Shown here piece after piece: positions 1 through 6,291 of a DNA stretch of 10,201 nt (position 1 is the stretch's first letter; the number at the start of each line of letters is the position of its first letter). The stretch comes from Bacteroidota bacterium (GTDB taxonomy: Bacteria; Bacteroidota; Ignavibacteria; Kapaibacteriales; Kapaibacteriaceae), in NCBI GenBank assembly GCA_003488525.1, contig DNLG01000153.1:3668-13868 (forward strand). Direction: 5' to 3'. A model generated the notes under the pieces. The model saw nothing but the letters and a program-made list of their open reading frames with translations. It was not told the origin of the DNA and ran no database searches. The position numbers were made by a program, and so were the translations under genes.

Positions 1-191
1 TGGCGCAGCTGGTGGGCAGGAGCATGTCTTCGGTCGAGAGCGACGCGGTCATTCTCCAGCACCCATTCCGGCAGGTATGGCTGTCGGATCCATCGATAGA
101 AACCTTTAACTCCAGTCGTAGATTGACGCCGCTGCGCGGCGAGCATCTGCGTCCACCAACATGGGAAGAACTGCATGTCCTTCGTGATTGA
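1..191 (+). CDS. C-terminal end of a probable nucleotide-sugar enzyme (RmlD-like?), partial
   Basis: An open frame enters from the left edge (first full codon at base 3) and stops at TGA 189-191, giving 62 residues. Codon choice looks coding, and the other two forward frames stop before base 110. The tail has the pattern F-N-S-S-R-R-L followed about 15 residues later by P-P-T-W-E-E-L. This loosely resembles the end of dTDP-4-dehydrorhamnose reductases, where a P-x-x-S-x-L stretch precedes a W-x-x-x-L helix. That identification is an inference, helped by the next gene being an RmlC-family epimerase. The frame overlaps the next gene by 17 bp, which suggests translational coupling within one operon. 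It could instead be another sugar-nucleotide enzyme, because the part in the window contains no catalytic motif. Confidence 0.45.
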   Translation, partial: AQLVGRSMSSVESDAVILQHPFRQVWLSDPSIETFNSSRRLTPLRGEHLRPPTWEELHVLRD

Positions 192-726
192 AGAGATCAT
201 CTTTGATGCCATCAAGATCCTACGATCACCCATTCATAGTGATCATCGGGGTTTCTTTGAGGAGATGTACCGTGCCGATGCATTCATCCGCAATGGCATT
301 CCGACGGACTTCATCCAGGACAACCACTCGCGCTCACGTCAAGGTGTGATCCGCGGCATGCACGCCCAGCACACAGCGCCCATGGGCAAGCTGGTGCACG
401 TTGTCAGGGGGCAGATCCAGCTTGTCGAGATCGACATCCGCAAGGGATCACCAACCTTTGGCAATCATGTAAGCATTGATGTTTCGGACGTCAACGGTCG
501 CACGGTCTGGATTCCGCCGGGCTTTGCCAATGGCTTCGCCATTCTCAGCGAAGAAGCCGATGTGCACTACAAGTGCACCGCGCTCTACAATCCATCCGGC
601 GAGATCGCGATCAATCCTCTCGATCCACAACTTGGTATTCGCTGGCTGATCGACGATCCGATCCTCAGCGACAAGGACAAAGCAGCCATGACCTTTGCGG
701 AGTATGCTCAGCAGCCGATGTTCTAA
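175..726 (+). CDS. rfbC: dTDP-4-dehydrorhamnose 3,5-epimerase family protein (RmlC/RfbC-like cupin)
   Basis: This 183-residue cupin enzyme is the usual length for the family. Family members epimerise C3 and C5 of dTDP-4-keto-6-deoxyglucose on the way to dTDP-L-rhamnose and related deoxysugars, in the cytoplasm. Seen in the sequence: the D-x-R-G-F-F-E start motif (residues 23-29), QDNHS (48-52), GVIRGMH with the likely catalytic His63, Lys72, the D-I-R-x-G-S-P-T-F-G stretch (87-96), WIPPGF (112-117), Tyr132 in a Y-K-C-T context, Tyr138, and L-S-D-K-D with Asp168. These match the active-site set known for RmlC. One deviation is Asn119, where most members have His in G-F-A-H-G-F, so the exact substrate may differ. 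The ATG is preceded by GGGAAG at 163-168. The start lies inside the end of the upstream gene, implying a shared operon. The gene ends 10 bp from the convergent TPR gene. Confidence 0.9.
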   Translation: MSFVIEEIIFDAIKILRSPIHSDHRGFFEEMYRADAFIRNGIPTDFIQDNHSRSRQGVIRGMHAQHTAPMGKLVHVVRGQIQLVEIDIRKGSPTFGNHVSIDVSDVNGRTVWIPPGFANGFAILSEEADVHYKCTALYNPSGEIAINPLDPQLGIRWLIDDPILSDKDKAAMTFAEYAQQPMF

Positions 727-736
727 CGTCGAGCCG

Positions 737-1477
737 TTACTGCAACAGCTCCAGCGCATCGTTCTTTCGCTCCTTGTCGCCCGGTTCTTTCAGACTCAAT
801 CCTGAGATCCTGCGGGCAACATTCTTGCCCTCTTCCTCGCGGTCCATCGCGATCAGAACACGCGCATACTCTAGTTCGAACATGATGAAGTCCGGACGCA
901 GCTCCCGTGCCTTCTTCAGATGTTCAAATGCCTCGTCGATGGTACCCCAGGCGAGCCCCAACGGGTAGCGCACGAGCTTCGGCTTCTTCGTCAGATTCAG
1001 ATGCGCACGTCCAAGGATGTAGTGTGCGGAAGCAAGACGTTGCGGCGTTTCATTGTTCAGCTTGATGGCCGACCACGCATCATCGCGCACAGAGTTCACC
1101 ACGCCCCCTACCGAGAAGATGCCCTTAAACAGTGCCACCTTGCCATTGGCAGCCGCACGGTAGACATAGCCCGACATTCCCTTACCGTTGATAGCCAGCG
1201 CCTTGTTGGCAAACTCCACGCCCTTGGTATACAGCGGAAGCTTGTTGTCTTCTACCTTCTCCTGGTCGCCCAGAATGATGTGCAATCGCGCCATACGATA
1301 GAGCACATCGTATGAGGAGGGGGCTTCCTTGTACGCCTGCTCGATGGACTGGCGAGCACCCTTCACATCAAGGGCTTCGATCTGCGTATCAAACGCCGAG
1401 CAGAGTGATGAGACGTCTGCGTGGAGATAGACTGCTGTTGTTATCAGCGCGACTATCACAGAAACAAGCTTCTTCAT
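737..1477 (-). CDS. Exported TPR-repeat protein resembling the RMDN family
   Basis: A 246-residue protein starting with a typical signal peptide: Lys at 2-3, a hydrophobic stretch at 4-18, and a likely cut after A-x-A-like Leu-His-Ala at 20. The mature part is almost all helical TPR-like repeats, clearest around residues 43-70, 83-100, 150-170 and 183-212. The stretch G-Y-V-Y-R-A-A near 103, a Gly-rich hydrophobic segment at 116-130, and the A-F-E-H-L-K-K-A-x-E-L-R-P-D-F repeat near 188-202 recall bacterial relatives of 'regulator of microtubule dynamics' (RMDN) TPR proteins. That assignment is a pattern-based inference. Such proteins are expected to be periplasmic scaffolds without enzyme activity, and no partner can be named. 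An AGGGG ribosome binding site lies 5 bases before the ATG. The gene follows the receptor gene on the same strand but behind a strong terminator, so it probably has its own promoter. Confidence 0.8.
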   Translation of the reverse strand: MKKLVSVIVALITTAVYLHADVSSLCSAFDTQIEALDVKGARQSIEQAYKEAPSSYDVLYRMARLHIILGDQEKVEDNKLPLYTKGVEFANKALAINGKGMSGYVYRAAANGKVALFKGIFSVGGVVNSVRDDAWSAIKLNNETPQRLASAHYILGRAHLNLTKKPKLVRYPLGLAWGTIDEAFEHLKKARELRPDFIMFELEYARVLIAMDREEEGKNVARRISGLSLKEPGDKERKNDALELLQ

Positions 1478-1509
1478 TCAAGCCCCTGAATCGTTGCAGA
1501 TATTGCCTC

Positions 1510-1551
1510 AAAAAATACAAACGCCCTGCCATGATAGCATGACAGGGCGTT
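1510..1551 (-). terminator. Intrinsic terminator of the TonB-dependent receptor gene
   Basis: A 9 bp perfect stem (1520-1528 with 1543-1551, core AACGCCCTG/CAGGGCGTT) continues after one mismatch with four more pairs (1530-1533 with 1538-1541), closing a 4-base loop. Read on the reverse strand it lies about 20 bases past the receptor stop codon and is followed by a T-rich run with six consecutive T (1510-1515). This is the classic Rho-independent layout. It insulates the downstream TPR gene, whose start is about 30 bases further on. Confidence 0.88.
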
Positions 1552-1571
1552 GAAATGTTCGAGCGGCCGGT

Positions 1572-4500
1572 TTAGAAGTTGTACCGGACGCCAATTTGAA
1601 TCTGATAGCGTGAGAACAGGTCATCGTATCCGAACGGATCCTTCTTGTCCGTGTAGCTGAAGATCGGACGGCCGGCATTGATACTGGCATCTTTGATCAT
1701 CGTTGGCGTGGTCATGCCTTCAAAACGCAGCAGAAGATCGCGGTTGTTATTGACCGAGCGGACGCGGCCCCATTCGCTGTTGACGAGATTGAGGGCATTG
1801 ATCACATCTACGGTGATCTCGAGTCGATGGCCAACGGCAAACGGATTCGGGATCTCCTGTGCGAGGCGCAGATCCAATTGATGAACGAATGGTTCGCGGG
1901 CACCAAAGCGATCGGCAATCTGACCCCGAACCGTTGAGAGATACTCGTCACGTGCGATGTACGATTCCAGCTGTGAACGCGTAGTCGAACTGGCAAGTAC
2001 GAGCGAGTCGCGACGATTCGCACCGGAACCAACGCTCACCACGCGACCGAGCAGGATCTCATTCTGATCATTGGCATCCTTTGGAACATAGATCAGATCA
2101 TTCTCCGTCTGTCCGTCGGCGTTGAGGTCACCATCATACACGTAGGAGAAGGGCCGACCCGAGCGCAGCTCATAGAACGCGCTGATCGTTGTTGCATAGC
2201 CCCCTCCATACTCAAAGCGCTTACTCACCGAAGCAACAAATCGATGTGGAATGTCAAACAGCGAGGCCGACAGAGTGGCGTCGTTCGGATTATCCTTGAC
2301 ATGATTAAACCGCCACTGTGAGATCGCCTGCGAGGACAATCCTGAGTTGAGATCGAACGAACGACCGTAGGTATAGAACACGCTGGCAAACCAGCCAGTC
2401 GAGAACTGCTTGCGCAATTGCGCAGAGATGCTGTAGCTGTATCCCTGATTCGTATTGCCCAGCTCAATGATATTCGTGAACGGTCCGCGCGAGAAGCTTC
2501 CTGTCTGCGTCCGTGGCGTCGTGTTGCGTCCGGAATACGTGCCATACACTCCGCGGCCACCCTGAAGCTGCGTGCCGAAGGCCGTTGTGTCTGAACGTGA
2601 TCCGAGATTGAGATCCGTGTAGTAGATCTCATTGAGGTTCATCGAGTAGATCGCCTCGAATGTTCCAAACACTCCGTCGAGCAGCTCACGATCGGCTGCA
2701 AGATTGATGCGAAGACTCTGTGGCATCTTGAAGTCCTGCGACGTGACATTCAGTTCAGTTGTTGAGCCAACGCGCGAATAGAATGCCGGATCCTGTGGGT
2801 TGAGGTTCGGATCGAATCGAAGTGTGTCGGTTCCCGATGGACGCAGGTCAAGTCGAGCGATCTCGACGCCCGTATTCGAGAACTGATTGGAGATCCACAC
2901 AAATGGAATGCGTCCGGTGAAGATTCCAACACCGCCTCGAATCTGAAGGGGCTTTTCGCCCCCTGAATTCCAGTTGAAGCCGATACGTGGAGACCACAGA
3001 AGGCTTGAGGACGGCAGGGCATTGGTCTTCAGACCGAGTGGTGTAGTAGGATCACTGTTCAGCTTGATTGTGTCAGCTGTTGGATTGAACGATGCCTCCG
3101 TAAGGAAGAGCGGCATGTCGCCACGAAGACCGATCGTAAGCTTGAAACTCTTTGAGACTTCCCATTCATCCTGCACATATAGACCCAGCTGTGCCGTCGA
3201 GAACTCTGCCTTCCAGTCATTCGGGAAACCTGGGCGTGCGAACGAGTATTGGAGGCGAGCAGCAACGCCGTTACGGAGATCATTCAGCGAATTAAAGCTC
3301 CACGTGCCCGCGTTGTCACGGATGAACAGATTGGAGAATGTGAAGAACTCGTTCTGTGTGCCGACGGTGATCGTGTGATCACCCATTGCCATCGTCAGGT
3401 TATCCGTGACCTCAATAACATCGGTCGTGAGTGAGTTACGAAGCGAAAAGTTCTCCGCACCGGCGGAGATGTTGATGCCGGTGATACGAGAGTCGGTGAC
3501 GTTCACCGTCGGGAAGCGATCGCCAGCGATCTCACGGCTGTCTCGTACCGTCGTCAGACCCACGATGAGCTCATTGGATATGTCATCCGACAGTACAGAG
3601 TTCAGCTGCGCAACGGTACTGTTTGTTACGCTGTTGAACGTATACAGGCGATTACCGAGAAGAACAGACGTACGTGACGGGTTGTAGATATCATCAGCTG
3701 CGTCGACCATGTTATGACGCAGTGTCAGACGGTTGTTATCGTCGATGTTCCAGTCCAGACGAGCAAAGATCTTATTGCTCGGACGCGTCACCTGCTGATT
3801 GTCGAGAGACCCGGCATTGTATCCGTAGGCTGTGGTCAGGATCTGCGCAACCGAGTCCGCAATCGAGCTGATCAGAGAACCATTGGCATTCTGCGTAAAG
3901 CCCAGTTGCGGTTTTGGCTGCGTACGGTTCGTTGTTTCGACGTTCACGAACATGAAGAGCTTGTTTTCGATCAGCGGGCCCCCGACGCGCACACCGGTCT
4001 GATACTCGGTGAACTCAGAGAATGGTGTCAGAACGGTCGTATCACGATACTCTCCAACCGGAAGGGTGGCGCCATCGGTGCCACGGGAGAGGTAGTTCGT
4101 CTGATTCAGATCACCGATCATTCCCTGATTGCGGTAGAATCCATACGCAGAGCCCGTCCACGTGTTTGTTCCGCTGCGTGTAACCGCATTGATGCCACCA
4201 CCCGAGAATCGACCCTGGCGAACATCATATGGCGAGACAAGAACCTGGAACTCTTCGACGGCGTCCAATGAGATTGGCGTCGTGTTGGCCTGTCCACCAG
4301 GAGCCCCGTTCGAGCCCAGACCGAACAGATCATTCAACTGCGTACCGTCGATCTGGATGTTGTTGTAACGGTTGTTGCGTCCACCAACGGATGTTCCGCC
4401 CCCTGCCGATGCCGTCTGCGGGGAGAACCGCAGAAAGTCCTGGAAGTTCCGTGAGATCGTCGGGAACGATGTGATCTGCTTCTCTCCGACGGTTTCGGAC

Positions 4501-4913
4501 GCACCCGTGCGATTGGAGTTGATCGGGTTTGATGAGGCAGCTGTCACTTCGATGACCGAGCCGGTGACGGCATCTTCTTCGAGGACAACATCGATGCGTC
4601 GCGCTTCACCAAGTCCGAGGGATGCGATGCTGATCTCGGCCTTCTTCCGACCAATCATCGTCGCCGACAGCACGTAGGGTCCACCAATACGTGCACCGGC
4701 GATCGAGTACCTTCCATCCTTTCGACTGATCGCTCCATACACTGTACCCGAGGGCACATGTCGAAGTTTGACCGTCGCGCCTGTAATGGCCGACCCGGCT
4801 GGTTCAGTTACAGTCCCGTTGACAGTGGCCGTTGTGGTCTGCGCCATTACTGGCGCACCGTTTACACTTAACACGACAGCCAGTGCCAGAAAAAGAGTTG
4901 CAAATCGCCTCAT
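1572..4913 (-). CDS. Oar-like TonB-dependent outer-membrane receptor with carboxypeptidase-regulatory domain
   Basis: A 1113-residue outer-membrane beta-barrel transporter. Such receptors take up or export large or scarce substrates using TonB-ExbBD energy; the substrate here cannot be read from sequence. The chosen ATG at 4913 begins a good signal peptide (Arg-Arg, hydrophobic core, cut near V-M-A|Q at 24) and has GGGGAG five bases upstream. An in-frame ATG further out at 5042 would add 43 charged residues before the signal peptide and is rejected. Domains: a carboxypeptidase-regulatory-like beta-sandwich at about 28-112, then a plug at about 135-255 with P-T-I-S-R-N-F at 151-157, the V-G-G-R-N-N-R-Y-N-N stretch and I-D-G-T at 188-191, and Y-D-V-R-Q-G-R-F-S-G-G at 229-239. 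These are typical of Oar and related receptors. A long barrel follows. Near the C-terminus are H-Q-L-D-L-R-L and N-A-L-N-L-V-N, and the last strand ends in aromatic Phe, as BAM substrates do. The gene stands alone and is followed by an intrinsic terminator. No SusD-like partner is adjacent. Confidence 0.92.
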   Translation of the reverse strand: MRRFATLFLALAVVLSVNGAPVMAQTTTATVNGTVTEPAGSAITGATVKLRHVPSGTVYGAISRKDGRYSIAGARIGGPYVLSATMIGRKKAEISIASLGLGEARRIDVVLEEDAVTGSVIEVTAASSNPINSNRTGASETVGEKQITSFPTISRNFQDFLRFSPQTASAGGGTSVGGRNNRYNNIQIDGTQLNDLFGLGSNGAPGGQANTTPISLDAVEEFQVLVSPYDVRQGRFSGGGINAVTRSGTNTWTGSAYGFYRNQGMIGDLNQTNYLSRGTDGATLPVGEYRDTTVLTPFSEFTEYQTGVRVGGPLIENKLFMFVNVETTNRTQPKPQLGFTQNANGSLISSIADSVAQILTTAYGYNAGSLDNQQVTRPSNKIFARLDWNIDDNNRLTLRHNMVDAADDIYNPSRTSVLLGNRLYTFNSVTNSTVAQLNSVLSDDISNELIVGLTTVRDSREIAGDRFPTVNVTDSRITGINISAGAENFSLRNSLTTDVIEVTDNLTMAMGDHTITVGTQNEFFTFSNLFIRDNAGTWSFNSLNDLRNGVAARLQYSFARPGFPNDWKAEFSTAQLGLYVQDEWEVSKSFKLTIGLRGDMPLFLTEASFNPTADTIKLNSDPTTPLGLKTNALPSSSLLWSPRIGFNWNSGGEKPLQIRGGVGIFTGRIPFVWISNQFSNTGVEIARLDLRPSGTDTLRFDPNLNPQDPAFYSRVGSTTELNVTSQDFKMPQSLRINLAADRELLDGVFGTFEAIYSMNLNEIYYTDLNLGSRSDTTAFGTQLQGGRGVYGTYSGRNTTPRTQTGSFSRGPFTNIIELGNTNQGYSYSISAQLRKQFSTGWFASVFYTYGRSFDLNSGLSSQAISQWRFNHVKDNPNDATLSASLFDIPHRFVASVSKRFEYGGGYATTISAFYELRSGRPFSYVYDGDLNADGQTENDLIYVPKDANDQNEILLGRVVSVGSGANRRDSLVLASSTTRSQLESYIARDEYLSTVRGQIADRFGAREPFVHQLDLRLAQEIPNPFAVGHRLEITVDVINALNLVNSEWGRVRSVNNNRDLLLRFEGMTTPTMIKDASINAGRPIFSYTDKKDPFGYDDLFSRYQIQIGVRYNF

Positions 4914-5206
4914 ACTGCTCCCCGAGTTTAGTTGTTGTCGATCGGCAAACTTCGCAACTCTACGGACCCAAATGTCGTAACGTTTACGTAACAGTATTCG
5001 CCATCGTCGGTTATACCATTCATTGTAATCAAAACACATCAATGAAGGTTTCTTTCATTATTGGGGCGGCTGCTTGCGTCATGAGCCATGAAGTGTCGGA
5101 ACGCCCGTACGATCTGCCATGGGTAGTCATAGCTCTGGAGTATCTCTGATATGACGAAGCGTACTGCCGCACCGAGCACCAGAAGGCACCGGTTAACAGG
5201 ATCTTT
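4914..5206. promoter_or_regulatory. Upstream region of the receptor gene; no convincing gene
   Basis: The reverse-strand ribosome binding site GGGGAG lies directly upstream of the receptor ATG, so the promoter of that gene must lie in this stretch. No clean -35/-10 pair is visible. On the reverse strand a TATAAC element sits in a T/A-rich patch around 5010-5035, but its spacing from TTG-type -35 candidates is wrong. The clearest structure is a direct repeat of CGTAAC at 4976-4981 and 4987-4992. Short forward frames here (for example 5042-5149) have no ribosome binding site and no family resemblance. No riboswitch or small RNA fold is recognised. Confidence 0.35.
4976..4992. promoter_or_regulatory. 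Direct repeat CGTAAC-N5-CGTAAC, possible regulator site
   Basis: Two identical CGTAAC hexamers are spaced 11 bp start to start, about one helical turn, 63-79 bp upstream of the receptor ATG. This spacing fits a protein binding both copies on one face of the helix, as response regulators often do. Function is inferred only from position and geometry. Confidence 0.3.
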
Positions 5207-5479
5207 TCAATGGCAGCAAGCTTGTGCAGCAGACGAACTTATCCAGATACCGGACTCATACACCAGCACTCGCTCGTTCATTGCGGATGCTGCTGCAAAG
5301 CTCTCCAGAGCTCCGACTTCGTCAACGTCTCGCAACCAGGCAATTCGAAGAATCCGGGCATCTCTCATGAATGCCTTGGCAAGCTTACGAACGTCCTGAT
5401 CACATGGCGATCGCTGGTCACGCCCCAACTCACTGATAATGCTCAGGTCAACGTGGAGACGCTCGGAATGCTCGCGCAA
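5207..5479 (-). CDS. Hypothetical small protein (uncertain)
   Basis: A 90-residue open frame from a TTG codon to TGA at 5207-5209. The frame is open back to 5506 but contains no ATG or GTG there, and no clear ribosome binding site precedes the TTG. The composition is protein-like: mixed charge, helical stretches such as D-V-R-K-L-A-K-A-F-M-R-D-A, a beta-like E-R-V-L-V-Y-E segment, and codons similar to neighbouring genes. The family was not recognised. It lies about 50 bp downstream of the phosphoribosyltransferase stop on the same strand and could be co-transcribed with it. It may instead be the remnant of a longer gene that lost its start, or chance. Competing forward-strand frames across the same bases look like shadows because they are rich in Ser, Arg and Cys. 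Confidence 0.35.
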   Translation of the reverse strand: MREHSERLHVDLSIISELGRDQRSPCDQDVRKLAKAFMRDARILRIAWLRDVDEVGALESFAAASAMNERVLVYESGIWISSSAAQACCH

Positions 5480-5529
5480 GGTCGAATCTTACCCTGGAGT
5501 TGCAACCTTAGGTACTCACCAGCCTCCCC

Positions 5530-6165
5530 CTACGTTCGATCGATTCGCTCCGTCGCGGTAGTATCGAGGCAGCGCTGCACCTCGTCGTCGGTGACTTCGG
5601 TGAAGTTTTCGTACCACTCACCCACGGCGCCGAAGCAGGCAGGCACATGCAGGACGATGAATTCGTCCACCAGCGAGTGGAGTTCGCGGAGTGCTGCCGA
5701 TGCAGCAACGGGAACGGCGACGATGATGGAACGGGGCTTCTGGGCCCGTAACGTTCGGACGGCGAACCTGATCGTCAACCCGGTGGCAATGCCATCATCA
5801 ACGATGATCACGGTCTTACCGCGCGCATCAAGAGGTGGCTGATGATAGGACAGCTCTCGCCGTGCCAGAAGCTGTTGAATTCTGTGGACTTCGCGCTCGA
5901 CGTAGTCTTTGGGAACATCGCCGTGTCCTTCGGTTACGAAATGGTCGTGCAGGCCAACCGCTCCGATGGCGTATTCCGGACTGTCGGGATGAGAGAGCTT
6001 CTTCACCGACAGAACATGCATCGGCCAGCCCAGATGGGAGGCGATCTCGGCGGCCATGGGCACGCCCCCTCTCGGAATCGCGACAACCACCCCGGGATGA
6101 CGCCGGTGAACCTGAAGAAGCGGAATCAGCTGGTGTACAGCGCTGTGTCGGTCTCGGAAGATCAT
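5530..6165 (-). CDS. Phosphoribosyltransferase domain protein (COG1926 type)
   Basis: A 211-residue cytoplasmic type I phosphoribosyltransferase fold. Seen: the opening M-I-F-R-D-R-x-x-A, which is characteristic of the 'predicted phosphoribosyltransferase' group; V-V-V-A-I-P-R-G-G-V-P at 26-36, the PPi-binding loop region; and the PRPP-binding signature V-I-I-V-D-D-G-I-A-T-G-L-T at about 119-131, with the paired acidic residues Asp123-Asp124. The C-terminal part has V-P-V-A near 151 and F-G-A-V-G-E-W-Y near 178-185, also typical of this group. Members are usually 200-230 residues, so this copy is full length. The base they act on is not established; they are often found alone or fused to dienelactone hydrolase-like domains. 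The ATG start fits the family N-terminus, though no strong ribosome binding site precedes it. The gene is divergent from the YHYH operon. Confidence 0.88.
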   Translation of the reverse strand: MIFRDRHSAVHQLIPLLQVHRRHPGVVVAIPRGGVPMAAEIASHLGWPMHVLSVKKLSHPDSPEYAIGAVGLHDHFVTEGHGDVPKDYVEREVHRIQQLLARRELSYHQPPLDARGKTVIIVDDGIATGLTIRFAVRTLRAQKPRSIIVAVPVAASAALRELHSLVDEFIVLHVPACFGAVGEWYENFTEVTDDEVQRCLDTTATERIDRT

Positions 6166-6291
6166 GTTCGATGATACGGGATGCTTTGGAAGGGGGCTCT
6201 ACGGCATCTCACGTCCACGAAGTAACCAAAAATGTCATACTGGTATCATTGACGAATTCCGGTATGTACCGACGTTCCCAAAGGAGACAGC
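6166..6291. promoter_or_regulatory. Divergent promoter region between phosphoribosyltransferase and YHYH operon
   Basis: These 126 bases must carry the promoters of two opposed units. A possible extended -10 (TGGTATCAT, 6241-6249) points toward the YHYH operon, but no good -35 is found 17 bases before it. A short inverted repeat, CGGTA-TG-TACCG, sits at 6260-6271, just before the operon start, and could be an operator. ATGATAC at 6171-6177 and GTATCAT at 6243-6249 are inverted copies of each other. One copy of the recurrent word AGGGGGC lies at 6191-6197, its only non-coding occurrence in the window. Functional roles are inferred. Confidence 0.4.
6281..6286 (+). promoter_or_regulatory. Ribosome binding site deciding a GTG start
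   Basis: AAGGAG lies five bases before the GTG at 6292. It is the best Shine-Dalgarno match in the window and settles the non-ATG start, which opens directly into a signal peptide. Confidence 0.8.

Noticed and set aside
3714..4271. A 185-codon forward open frame inside the receptor gene
   Set aside because: It is antisense to the well-supported receptor and has shadow-like composition rich in Arg, Ile and Cys with no family resemblance.
4914..5042. A longer form of the TonB receptor beginning at the ATG at 5042
   Set aside because: It would put 43 charged, aromatic residues before an otherwise perfect signal peptide; the ATG at 4913 has its own GGGGAG ribosome binding site.
5041..5059. Small hairpin AATGAA...TTCATT as a possible terminator or riboswitch stem
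   Set aside because: The stem is only 6 AT-rich pairs with no T-run, and no gene ends there.
5042..5149. A 35-residue forward peptide with a hydrophobic start upstream of the receptor
   Set aside because: It has no ribosome binding site, the hydrophobic segment is too short for a convincing signal, and nothing follows it in an operon.
5210..5842. A 210-codon forward open frame across the gene-poor stretch and the phosphoribosyltransferase
   Set aside because: It is antisense to a clear PRPP-binding enzyme for half its length and is rich in Ser, Cys and Arg; no ribosome binding site.
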